Shown piece after piece: positions 1-12,700 of a DNA stretch of 64,000 bases. The notes beneath the pieces were generated by a model that ran no database searches, was not told the origin of the DNA, and was given only the letters and a program-made list of their open reading frames with translations. Within the stretch, counting starts at the first letter, position 1; each line of letters begins with the position of its first letter. Position numbers and translations under genes: made by a program. The DNA comes from Stictocephala bisonia (Eukaryota; Arthropoda; Insecta; Hemiptera; Membracidae), in contig JAQJVL010000682.1 of the NCBI GenBank assembly GCA_035578905.1, positions 372,001-436,000 of the forward strand. The letters are read 5' to 3'.

Positions 1-119
1 CTGGTTGAGAAATACTGTTTTATTTGTGTTTTATATACTTTAGAAGACAACAGACTCTAGTTTCCCTTCAGAACATATGGATCTTTCATAATATTTTACA
101 CTTAAATATTTTTTTAAGG

Positions 120-335
120 GTGAAGTTGATCTTTTCAACCTTATCCTGCCCATTCCTCATAGACTATTGATCTGTGTAATGAACTTATCGAACAGAGTAA
201 GGGGGCGAACCAGTACAGTACAAGGTGAACCTGTGATAAAAACTTCCAGTCAAGGTCTTGATTTAAAACTGCGCTATCTATAACTCAGACTCAGAATCCT
301 ATACCTTAGACTGCTAGAACACTGGCTCACCCATT
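120..335 (-). repeat. tRNA-derived SINE, family S1, copy 1
   Basis: Read on the minus strand the head (about 328-300) resembles a Leu/Ser-type tRNA: a degenerate A box around GTTCTAGCAGTCTAAGG and, about 45 bases on, a weak B box (GTTTTAAATC at about 262-271). It then runs into a tRNA-unrelated body ending near 120. A second diverged copy at 8,281-8,445 shares the segments AGTCAAGG, CAGTACAAGGT and the CCTTAGAC/ACTTAGAC head, so this is an interspersed family. No target-site duplication was recognised. The tRNA origin is an inference from the box spacing. Confidence 0.55.
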
Positions 336-2990
336 CGTTGTTCAAATAGTAGTCGAGCTCTGCTCTCTTTAGCATTAAGGCTGTACTAGTTTCTACTGGT
401 AAAACTGCCTCATTCATCAAAATCTTGAATTATCTTCTGAATAAATTAAATTTCATTTTTAAGGTTTAACAGAATAAATCTAATGTAATCCACGTGAGCT
501 TTTGAGAGTCCACAAGGTCAGTTCTATTTCATGCTTCACTTATATGGTTCTTGTAATTTAGCAGGGTACCCTCATGTTGAAAGGAAACTAAAATTGGGCC
601 GGACAGTAAGCAGCCTTCATAATATATTTAGTGCATGAAGGGGTTTCAGCAGCGGAGTGGAATCATTCCACTGCTCAGCTGCCATCCATCAAGGGCGTGA
701 CTAACTGTCACTTTCAAGTGTTCAACTTACGCAACAGTGTTTAGTTGAAAAGCAATAATTGTAACAAAGTGTACAAATTTGTTTATTTGCTATTTATTTT
801 TTACATAATTATTCATTCTATTATTATTATGAATTGTTATTTGAGTATTAAATAATGATTTAATTGAATGGTTATAAGCTTGATTTGTTAGTGCGCAATG
901 ATGATGATAATATAGTGGGTGGGGCTTGCTACTGCGCTGCCAGCATGTGGTCTACCACATACAGAGTTTTCATGACAACATTAAATGGAATGACACAATA
1001 GGAGAAGAGTCCTCTCTTTCGCTTTTACCACTCAGTGCATCTCTCTCACAACGGTACTTTCAGTACGTTGGAATCTAAGTCGATTATCAGTACACTAAAA
1101 ATTAACTTACAAAGAGTCAGTCAGATGAAAGCTTGAAAATGTCAAGTGGCCACTCTGAGGCACAAATTTTACAAATATTTATTGCTATACTTTCTAAAAT
1201 ATCATCCATCAGAGGAAAATATTGTATTTCATATTGTATTTTCCCCTACAAATTCAAGCTGAGAATTTCAAAATTATCACTTTGTTATAAAATATTTTGT
1301 TCAAATTTAAGTAATGTAATAAATATAAATGCTATAATCAAAAAATCTTTTCATATAATTGTTAAATAGAGTTTTTAAATATCCAATTTTAAAATATTAT
1401 TCCTGTACATAAATATTCTAATTTGGCTACATAACATATTGGTAAAACTTGCATAAAATTTATAAACTGTGTCAGAGTTGGACATCTTTAATTTATTTAT
1501 CTCACTCTAATTTTAGAAAGTAGTTATGCCACATTCCTGTCTTTGTATTATTTGCATAGCAAAATAACAAGCTACAACAGATTATGGAATCTGGTGAATT
1601 AAAACTCAAGTTTCATTTTTCAGTTTTGCAAGTTGCTGAAAACTGCTAACAAATCTGACTTGTTTTTGGTACAGATATCTTTATAAAGTTTTGTACAAAA
1701 ATAAAAATTAAATGCCACAAGCTGTTTTCAGTTATTTTCCTCTGTCCCTAATTAGCTAATGTATTTTAATTTGATTGTGTTGAACAAAACCCACTTTTAT
1801 AAATAATTATTTGAAAATATGTAGATAAAATCAAACAAAAGTAAATCAACAATTAATTGAACTTAACAAATTTTTATATTTTCAATTGATAATTTAGTAT
1901 ATTGTTACATATTCAGCTCGTATAACAATTTAATAGTATGAATATAGAAAATATTTACTTGTGAGAAGTTATGTAAGCAATTTTATCGACTACTGTTGAC
2001 AAATTGTTAAATTATTGTTTGATTTAATTGATGGAATCAGGGAAGTCACCAAAGGGAGTTGGGGAGGATAAAACACTCCTAATAATTGTGATAAGCAGAT
2101 GGTTGGCAAAATTGGGGTCTCTTGGAAAAAGTTTGGAAATTTAAGCTTTTATACAAATATTGGGATCAAACGGCTCTTGCTTTTAAGGGGGTTGTCCAGT
2201 TGCACCGGGCCATGGTCAGTTTAAATTGCCTTAATGTAACAGATTGTTTATTTGCATAACAAATTTATTAATTTGTTAGCAAACACAGTAATATAGTAGC
2301 ATGCACAACGACATATCTTAAAGAAAATAGAATAATTACTTTTTTCTTTAGTATCGATATAATATTAACATTTCTCTGCATTTAGAAAAAAATGTTTAAT
2401 TCAATTTTCTTTTCAATGACCTTCTAAAAATTTTCATACTCTAAAAAATGTTTTGGTTTATATGGTTGAATTCTACTATTATTATTTATTAAAACCATTA
2501 TTTGAAACTAAATTTTATATTGATTTTGAAATCACCTCTTCCTGTCTCTTGAGTATTATCACTAGTTTATTTTAGAAATAATTTGTTTGCTAAATATATT
2601 AATTATTGGAAAGTTAATAAAACAATGTGGACATAGAACCTCGGCTATAACTGCCTTGAACTAGTTCTTATAAGATATTAGAGTTACTATGAGAAGTTTC
2701 TAAAAAAACAAAACGTTGAACAAATTTACCAGAACCAAGGCTTTTTGGTTTCTGAAGAAAAGTGTTCAATCTTCACTTCATTGCTTCGCACTATTTCATG
2801 AAAAATATTTATACAAATTGTCATTGAGTTGTTAGAGAACCCATACTTTAAATGTCAGAGATGAAATATCAATAACAAATCTGTGGCCGACCAACTTCTG
2901 AAAATACGCATAAAATGAAGAACCTGTCAACTTGATTTAGTATCAGCCAGTTTTGCAAATAATATTGATGCAAAATTTAGTATTAAAAGG
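336..2990. other. AT-rich stretch without a recognised gene
   Basis: No ORF here resembles a known protein and no splice-consistent exon series was found. The 78-codon ORF at 1,133-1,369 has low-complexity composition and no recognisable motif. Short A/T runs are frequent. Confidence 0.5.
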
Positions 2991-3015
2991 CACAAAAGAT
3001 TTGTGAAACCTTGGA

Positions 3016-3200
3016 ATTTTTTTTTTTTAGAAAAAAAACGTTACTCTCCAGTTTACAAAGGCCTGCAGACCTGTTTGTGAACTTTATTGGCGAAACAAGT
3101 GAAGTACTGCCCGTTAGCTCACTCGAGGATTCAAAATTTGGATCTTGCCCTCTGCAGTCCAAAGCGTTAGCCACTGAACTGACTTCCAATACGCTGAATT
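3016..3200 (-). repeat. tRNA-derived SINE with poly(A) tail
   Basis: On the minus strand an A-box-like GTGGCTAACGCTTTGG (about 3,175-3,160) is followed by a B-box-like TTTTGAATCCTCG (about 3,138-3,126), and the copy ends in a poly(A) run seen as poly(T) at about 3,016-3,028 on the plus strand. That order (tRNA-like head, body, A tail) is the ordinary SINE layout. No second copy of this family was noticed in the window. Confidence 0.5.
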
Positions 3201-3323
3201 CAAACTCATATTTCAAGTAGAAGTTCAAGGAAGTGTTACACTCTCTGAGAATGGGTCTAACAGATAACAACAATCTTATAAAGGGACTCTTTTCTCCAAT
3301 CAATACGATTTTCTGTTTTCTTT

Positions 3324-3369
3324 TTGATAAAAGCCCCTTGCACAAAAAGGTGCAAGGGGCTTTTATCAA
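3324..3369. repeat. Perfect hairpin, 20-bp stem and 6-nt loop
   Basis: The arms 3,324-3,343 and 3,350-3,369 are exactly complementary over 20 bp (arm begins TTGATAAAAGCC) around the loop AAAAAG. It lies just upstream of the SINE head. The stem is too short for an animal pre-miRNA. An inverted duplication by template switching is the simplest origin. Confidence 0.85.
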
Positions 3370-3399
3370 GATGTGGGGTGTGGGGTGAGTGGGCACTAA

Positions 3400-6300
3400 G
3401 ATATGTCCGCTTCCACGTGTGTGAAAAGGGAGGGGTAAGAATACATTGCTTGTATTTGAACTTATATTGGAATATGACCTATCAGTGTTATACTATTCCG
3501 TTGGTAATCTTAAATCTTGAAACACGCAAATCGAAGTAAACTGATATCGCTACTACAAAAATGTAAAATTAAGTAAAAATATTGCTTGAATGAAAATATT
3601 TATTTAAAGTCCCCACTATCGTTTCCGTTAAAAACAATTGAATCTGATCAGAAGAGTGGTGAGGAAAAAATGCAATCTCACTTTAAATCATTTGAAAATT
3701 GATTTGTAATTTTAATCCAACTAGCATCTGAATGTATATAATGTTATATTACAAATATATATAATGGGAACAAGCTACCACTCATTCCATGTTGCTTCAA
3801 AGTCGTGAGGCTCTTTCCGGCATCCAAATCCTACCATATATATTTATATTTGAATTAAAGCTATAGATTTAATTCAATAACCTCCAGGAAAAATTACAAT
3901 AGTTGTCTCAAGAACAGGATGATGATCTGAAAAGACGGAGACACAAACAGACAATGTGCATGGCTGTGTTTTTAGGCTATAGTGTAAAGTAGCGATGAAA
4001 TTTTAAATCTGATGAATGTTTCTTATTCAGAAATTAAATCTTTTTCATTTCTTTTCATTGATTTTTTTGTACCTCAAACTGTTATCTCAGTCAATGGGAT
4101 TACCTTAAAGAAAAATGTTGTATTGACTGGAAATTGGACTGTGCATGGCTTACATAATTGGTCCATAATTTAAAAGTAATGTTCAAATTTCAAATCTTAT
4201 AAAAGTTTCATGGTCAGAAATTTTATTTTCCCTATCCTGACCATCCGAAGGTTTTTTGTACAAAATTAAATAATTAAAACCAGTGCCTGTAATTGAGAAC
4301 AGCTTCGACTTTTAGATACATGCAAATATTTTAAATTGGAAGTAAATTAAAAAAGGGCATGTACACGTTTTGTCTTTGTAGTACCAACATACCAATTTTG
4401 ATGGTGATTGGCTGCAATATTGCATAATATACAAAATTAGATGACTGAAGGATTGAATAAAACAGGGACCTATTTCACTAAGAATTATAAGGCTTTTATC
4501 ATCCGTTTTCTTAGTTTGGAATGTTTTGATGGTAAAACCACCAAGTTACGGGTTCAATAGAAGCTACAAAGTCTTAAAGTGTAAATTAATCTGAAAGGGG
4601 GAAACAACGAGAAGATTTTCTGTTCTAGCTCTTTACATATAAAAGTAACAAATATTAATCTGACCATATTTATTCCATCGACCATCACTTCCTATCGCAG
4701 CAAAAATATAATAATTTATATCTATAAAGCTTCACATCTTGCATCCTCATCTACCTACAGTCTAATAGGAGCAATCTCTGTTTTCTGTCATAAGCATGGG
4801 TCTCGAATTCCAGTAGAAGGGTTTGGGAAAGATAGGTTTTTTGGACCTCAGAAATCAATGGGTATATTATTTCACCACTAAAACATAATGTACTAAGAAC
4901 ACATTTGAAAATAAAAAATTTAATGTAGAATTATGGACTTTTATTCAAAACAGAGAGCAGCTGGTTGGTGTACTTTCAAAATATCTGTAATAATTTTGTA
5001 ATGGAATTATAATAACACATATTGAAAAGTATCAGAAATAACAGTAATTAGTGACTAAAACAACAGTGAGGATATGCAGAAGACTGTGACGTCAGCTGGT
5101 TTGATTATTCTATTAACTACTCACAACTTAATCTACCAATTACATGGAAGCTTTCAGCAAAATGATAAGCTAGCCATTTACCAACACATAGCTGCACTTA
5201 TAACCACGGAAATCAGAGCAAGATTTTTGTGTTTTTTGTTGTTGCACTCAGCTGCCACTTCCACTATACGATGTCATGCAAGATGCACGTGATACCAAGT
5301 CCTTTTTTTAGCTACACCCAAGAGACACCTGTTCTTTCAACAAATTCATAAGAAAAATGATTATCGGATTATTATAATTTTGTTTTTAAAACCAATAATT
5401 TGTTATTTGAACAACTCAATACAATAAATAAGTATATCGATAACTCGTTTTTTCATCTATATTATTAAGAATACTTTTCTAGATAATTTGGCAAAACTAT
5501 TATAGACCTATTCTCAACTTTCACACTGACTATAACCTTCTCCAACAAGCCTCATCTTGAACGTGTTCAGCTTCAGGCTAGACCTGGCTTGAACAAAAGC
5601 CTCTTCAGATGAATGGAGTTTCGTAATTTATTGTTAGAGGATTATGAAACCATAACCCCAGGTCTTTTAGAACTACTCGCTGGTTATGAATTCATAATTG
5701 GTTTGGTTGAGTCATCTGTTTAATACTTAGAAGCACCCCTCCAACCTTTGATTATTTGTTTTGATTGACCGAATAAAGGACATAGCATGAGAACAGTTTT
5801 AGCAAAATAGTTGCATGTGAAGATTAAGTTCCGAGCAAAATAGTTTTGGTACTCAAAATGTGTTCCTAAAATTATTTGAAGCTTTTTTGAATAATGAATA
5901 AATAATCAAACCTTTTTAATAATATGTATTATACTACAAAAAATAATATCAAAAAAGCTCTACGTTTTGATAGCAATGCACATAATTATATATTTCTTCT
6001 TTAACCTATATTTTCCTATAAAGAGTAAACGAATTTGTATTATTCCTAAGATTGCGTAACCTTCTCTCAGTTAAAATTGTGAATGCACTAAATGGCTCAT
6101 TCAATGTCCTTTTAGATTATTCTAAAAAGATTTTTTGATTGAATTCAAAGAATAAATATTGCCCTATTTGTAATTTTTTTAACATAAAAACTAATCTAGA
6201 ATTTTTTTTTATTTTAGGAAAGTTCTAAATTTTAATGAATAATGTCCGAAAATTAATTAAAATGAAAACTTTTCTCTAGTATGAAGCCAAATTTATTCAA

Positions 6301-6540
6301 GGACTATATATAACTATGAAAGGAGTATTTTACTGCATAACTAAATTGATAATTGTTCAAAAGTATCCCAAGAAATGCTGAGTTATGTTACTCTTAAATA
6401 TTAATTACATTTGATTTTAACTGTAACAAATTCAAAATTGTATGCAGTAATTTCTTTAAATTTAATCTAACTTGTTTTAACGATCAATGAATTTTACTGC
6501 CAGCGATTTTTGACGTATTTAGGGAAGTGACCTAGACCCC
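3400..6540. other. Intergenic stretch, nothing recognised
   Basis: No coding region, RNA gene or structured repeat could be supported. The 72-codon ORF at 5,074-5,292 has no recognisable domain. The sequence is AT-rich with scattered homopolymer runs. Confidence 0.45.
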
Positions 6541-6542
6541 AC

Positions 6543-6550
6543 TATATATG
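6543..6550 (+). promoter_or_regulatory. Possible TATA box of the astacin gene
   Basis: TATATATG lies about 150 bases upstream of the astacin start codon, in front of a locally GC-richer stretch (about 6,590-6,700) that would be the 5' UTR. TATA-like strings are common in this AT-rich DNA, so only the position favours it. Confidence 0.25.
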
Positions 6551-6701
6551 CTAATGAGATAAACAGCTGATTAGAATGCCAACAGGTTTAGAGTATTGAG
6601 GAGGCAGGGGAGGTCAATGACCCTGGCAGCTGCTCAGCTAGAGTGCTCGAGTTGGCAGATCCTCACTGACCTCCGTGGGTTATGACTGAGTGACCGTCAC
6701 C

Positions 6702-9700
6702 ATGGTCTGGCTCAGGACATGTATGCTACTGCTGTCTACCTCCATCCACCTTGCAGCCCCTGGCCGGTCGGTTATTAACATTCCTGCGTTTACGGATACC
6801 GTAAAGCCTCCCATTCCAGATATAGGTAATTATTTTGAAAATCATTATAATATTATGACAACATACTTCAATTTTGAGAAGCAAAATCAATAATGTTTAA
6901 TTGAAAACTCAAAAAATCAGTTTGTGCCCTTTTTATGGTCTTGACAAAAATCAAACAACAAATTACAATCTTGACAAAGAGCGCATCACAATTTTTTCAA
7001 CTTGCCTATTTTACTCTTGCAATCCAGAAAATTCAACAATTAACTCTAAACACTAACTCTTACTAAGACTAATAAAAAGATTATATGATCTAAAAGACAT
7101 CAATAACTGCTAAGTATCAACATAATTAATTATACAGCAAAGAATTTAACCCAACATTTGTTTATGAATAGATTTTCACTAAATTCACATTCAATTTGCA
7201 TGTGCACTAGAGTTAGGCTTTATTCATAAAGCTAGATGAAAATGGATAATACAAAAATTATATTTATCTTCACGATTAAAACTATAAATAGTTGTCAAAC
7301 AATATTAAAAACATACAAGATAATCATGAATTAAATCATGTATTGTACTATCTAACATGATTTTACATGCACTGTTACATTTAACCAAACTTCTAATGCT
7401 CAAGATACACAGAGATTAAAAATTCCTAGTTGATAGGACTTAAAATTAAAATCAAACTAAATATAGAAGTTTAATTTGCATATTTGTTTTTGTGAAGATT
7501 TTAGCTAAGGACAAAAAGATAATTTTCCACTTTTTATGTAAAAATCATAAGTTTCATTAAAGCAATCTTTAAAATGTTCTGAAAATAGGTAAAAATATTT
7601 GTTCTTTAGTTGTTAAAAAAATATTTTCAATAATACCTAAATAATGTTGCTATAAAAAGTTATCTCCAACAATAGGATTTTAATTTAAAAAGGCAGTTAC
7701 AAAATGTATTTTTTATTTTTAATGATTTTTAACTTCATATCTGTGGTCAAATGCACAGTTGGACATGAATTTAATATAAATGTATATTAATTTCCTGTTC
7801 AGTCCTGCAAAACATGTACCTTTAACCATATATCTAAAGTTGAAAGTAAAGTATAAAAGTATGTACTAATAGTGAAAATTTTTTATGGATTTTTATTTTA
7901 ATATACTATTAATTTTTTCCAAAATAAAAAAAATCTGGCTTAAAAATGTGTTTAGATAATAAGTGCATATTAAACAACAAGCAAGGTAATTTACACATCT
8001 TTAAACTAGCATTCCATACATTTTAAATGTTACCTGCAACTAATTTTACATGTTAGGTTCAATACATAGGTTTTCAGATAAAACTATTTCATCATACTTT
8101 TTTATCTGAAAAAATCTTTTTTTTTCTTTTAGAACATTTAAATTTATGATTATTTATTTCAAATTTTTTATATATTAGCATAGATTATAAAAAGTTTTCA
8201 AGAATGAGTTAATTAAACCAATATTCATTAAAACTATATGTATATATTTTTCTTTTTTTATATTTGAAAGGATATGTTAATTTCATTCTTAACCTTACTT
8301 TGACCATTCCCCAGGTCTGTGCAGGAAACTTATTCAGACGCACAGTACAAGGTTAATATTATTGATAAAAATTCCCAGTCAAGGCCAGGATTTGGCCCAG
8401 TGATATTTCTAACCCAGGCTCAAAGTCCTGACTACTTAGACAGATCTCTCAAATGTGTCTTGTACATTGTTTTACATATATTTATACACTTACAAGATAC
8501 ATATACATGAACAAATTTATTAATCTGGCAGTAATATGTTAGCTAAATGAATTTTGATTTAAATTTAGCGATAATTTATGCATCAGAAATGATTGAGTAA
8601 TTGGTAACACCCATGTTAACTAGAACAACGTGTGGTAGGTTACACAACGAGGATTACAAGGAGGGCTTTAAAAATAAATCCCAGTTTGATTTAATAATTC
8701 TAAGAGAGATATTCAAAGAAGTGAGACAAAAGATCTCGCAACGGTTGCTGTTTTGCTAAACCTCTTAACAAATACAGTGCAGTATGTTGTTGCAGTTCAT
8801 ACTGGGGACCAAGGAGAGACGGGGAAACTAGAGGACAATGAAGACCCTGAGGTGACTCCTCAGCTGTTCCAAGGGGACATGGCTCTCACTGACGAGGTGA
8901 GGTACTCGTCATGCATGATGTGATAACCACTTGTTATATTATGCATATATGCGCAGTCAATGCTCTAATACGGAGTCCTGGCGTGGAATGGCGACCCAAC
9001 AGCTATTTTAGATCCTCTTACTGTCGCACACAGGGGGATTATTAAAATTATTCTCAAAATAAAACAGCATTACACTACCCACTTATTATTTACACAGATT
9101 TTCCCATTTTAAATGTACAAAATATTTATACTTAAGGTCTTCTCATTTATATTCAGAAAATATATGATATCTTTGTAGACTTAAGACAGACATACTTATA
9201 TTACAAGATACAAATCCAAATTTGGGTTTTAAATTCCACAACCAATTTGCATTTTTTATTTTCTCTATTTATTTTACACATCACATTGTCTCTGCAAGAA
9301 TCTATTGAGAAACATAATTGACTGAGGGTAGCAGTATTGCAGTGTATAAACCAAAGGTTAACAAGTGGCTGCTTCAAATCGGTCCAGACATTTGTGTTAA
9401 GTTTCATACACATTCATCTCAGTTTTAATCATTACCTTCAACAAAGATACATTTTTTAACGTTTAAATCATCGTTTTTTAGAATATTTTTGCAGTAGTAT
9501 TTTTATTTATCCTTGTTTCTGAAAATATTTTGGTTACAGTTGATATTTGGTAAACAATTTTGTGTTTATAAAGTTATATATTTTTTCCGTTGTATTTTAA
9601 ATATATTTTCGATTAGAACAACTCCAAGTGATAGAAATTACCCCAGCATGCAGGTATGTAGTCCATGCATGTTGTTTATTCATTGTATGTTTTGTAACAA

Positions 9701-12700
9701 AAAAATCTACGTACATATAGAACAAATGTTTTGAATCTGAACGATCTTAATACATTTACAGTTTGACTGTCAGGTCAAAATAGTAAACTTTTATTAATTA
9801 AACATGGCAAAGCTGGAAGTTACAACAATTCCTCAAAATAGTAATAGTATTGTATTAAATGTTAATGTAATACATTTATGATTACATTTACAAATACATT
9901 TATTTAAATAATCCAAAATATAACAATCAACACTTAATTTATTGATTATGATCGAATTTCAGTCTTACAACCACTGGAGAGTAGGTTTGAGGTGGGACGT
10001 CTTCCCTGAGAAACTTTGGGAGAACAAGACTGTCCCTTACGTTATCAGCCCTCTCTATGGTAAGAATTTACATTGATGTTTACATTAGGTATTTTCCCAC
10101 CATATCTGTAATATTGCAGATTCAGAAGAGATACGTACTTAATATTTTGCACTGTTGAAAGAATATTTTTGTATAAAATTGAGCATTGTATGACTGTAGT
10201 ATCTATATAGTATATAGAATAAAATATATCTATGTATTATATAATCTAGTTATAAACTAAGAGTGTCTCATTCTAAAAATCAAAAATCTTGATTTTAACA
10301 GACTTTTTCTTGTATAATAGCGTCAAAATAACATAGTAGCCTACAAATTAACAAAGTAAAATTACAACTGCATGTAGAAAATATTGGTAATAATACTTTA
10401 TGATAATTTACTGAGTAGGCCTACTAAAATTGACTAATTTAAAAAAAAATTTGTTATTTATTCTTAAGACGCCGATCGGCAAGATATGGGTGAATGTGGA
10501 TTTTGAATGAGTGTGAGGAGCGAATGAAGTCATTGTTGAAAACTTAGGCTGACTATTCCTTAATCAGTGTCATTAATTGATAGCCCAATGACAGATGAAC
10601 AGCCAGTGGTTATCAGCTGTCTCTTTCAAAATTTGTTATGACTCTGATTGGGATCGAACTGAGAACCAATAGCTTATGAAGCTGGGTTTTAACCAACTTC
10701 GCTACCGACCAATTTAATTTAAGGACAATGAGATAGAAAATCCCAGATGCTATAATGGCCAAAAAAGACCATTAAAATTTAAACACAGGGGCCATCCACT
10801 CGCCCAAACTGTCTGAACGTTTTCTATCAAAGTGCTCTCAAACGTTTTCAATAAAACTGTCCATGCCAGTTTTCTCTTGCCAGCGAGGATGGAACTTTAT
10901 TAAACAAGTGAAAATGTTGACCGTAAGCTTAAGAGAAATTAAAACCTTATTTTCATTTTTAAGGAAACTATAAAAAAGGTTAGTTGTTGCCAAGAGACAC
11001 CCTCATTGAATATGATACAAAACATTTTCAATAACCACAACAAATAAACAGCCAATGATTTTCCATAATATCAGTGAAAAATATTACTAGATAATCTGGC
11101 CTAAAAATTCAGTATCTCTGGGGGATGAAAGAAGGCTTGGTTGTGGATATATGCTTCTTTCTTTATGCTATCTAGTAGATTTAAGATTATTTCAGTTACT
11201 ACTTTTAGTTCAGGTTATTTAACTTTGTGCTACTGCATGTTTATTGTAGGAAGGGACCATGCGTTCCTATTCAAACTCGGAGATTCAAGGTTTTTTAATT
11301 TGATTCTTTTATATTTTCAGAGCCAGACAACTATGTGACAATTTACAAAGCCATTACTACTATAAACTTTATGACTTGTATCAAGTTTGTCCCTTGGAAC
11401 GGCAAGTCAAAGGATTTCCTTCTCATCTGGCCGATAAAGTATCCGAAGGGGTAAAGTTATTTTATGAAATCAGTACATTATATAAATATTGAAACAGAAA
11501 AAAAGACAAGTGCAAATCCAACTTCAGGATAAAAGTGAGTAAATTGTACTTAAAGGCAAAGTGAAGCAATGAACTAGTCAGAGAAAAAGTATTTTCCGAG
11601 TCATATTGATTTAGAGATGTAACATGTAGAGCCTATCAAGCTTACAAATGAATTATTATGTTTCACCTAAGCAATTGCGGATCTAATAAGTTTATAATGA
11701 GATATTGAAAGTAATTATTTGGAAGCAGCTTCCTGAAGATTGGGCCCTGACATTTCCAAACATTGTGTGAGGTTAAAAGAGCTCAGGGTTATGATTTTCA
11801 CAGTTTCAGACTTACCCAGGCTTATACTCAGAAATGTTGACGCTTAGAAACTTAAAAGCCATGGGATATTGTAAAGGGCATTTAGGATAGTGTTCATTAA
11901 CTCAATTAAAAAAAACGACAAAACCAATTTAGCTTTTTTACTTTATGTAGCATATACTTTTTTACAAACAATTCGAAGTATAATTCAGCATTACTGCATG
12001 GGCCAATCATTATGTTGAATTGCTATTTAATGAATATAATGGCAGAACTTTCAAACGCCTTAAATATGCTTCCTGTTTATAATTCAAACTAAGAATGGCC
12101 TGTTGACTGTGATTAAAGAGTTTTCACTGATTTTTCACTTGAGGCTTCAGTTTTCCTCAATACATAGTGTCTTAATACAAGCAAGTTTAAACAAGAACAC
12201 AGATTTTATCCTTTGATAAGATAAAATTAGTGAAATCACTTATTTTTCCAGCCAAACTAAATTAATGTAAACAATTTGTTAGATAAAGTAAAACAAATCA
12301 AGAAAGCTTTTAGTTTGATTGCTAACAGAAAAGACCCCAAGTAGAAAACAAAATTTGAGCATACGCATCAATGGATATCTTCATATCTAAGGCTAAATTT
12401 TAAACAGACTGTACGCAGTAGACGTATGGTGGGGGATATTCACTCTTGCCTGCACTACCTCTTCTATATGCCTAGCACCATGGCCTCTTCTGTAATGTTT
12501 TGTTGTGTATATGTTTATCTTTGCTGTGTTAATGGACTTGCCTCCTCAGGTATATTTAAAAAACTACATTCTACTCATAAAGCGAAGCTTACAATAGAAC
12601 AAAGTATAGTTAGCACAATGAATTTTTAGATCAGGTGAATAGTACAAAATTCTTGGGCCTATTTATTGATGAGAATTTAAGTTGGGACTGCCACATTGAA

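Noticed and set aside
2983..3396. 137-codon minus-strand ORF (and the 69-codon plus-strand ORF over it)
   Set aside because: It runs across a SINE and the perfect hairpin at 3,324-3,369; no protein motif. The sequence is explained by the repeats.
9201..9413. 70-codon minus-strand ORF in astacin intron 2
   Set aside because: No recognisable domain, no repeat partner in the window, no splice context.
12426..12629. 67-codon ORF just upstream of the LINE fragment
   Set aside because: Its last part may belong to the LINE but no motif supports it, and the frame stops before the recognisable region; not listed as a gene.
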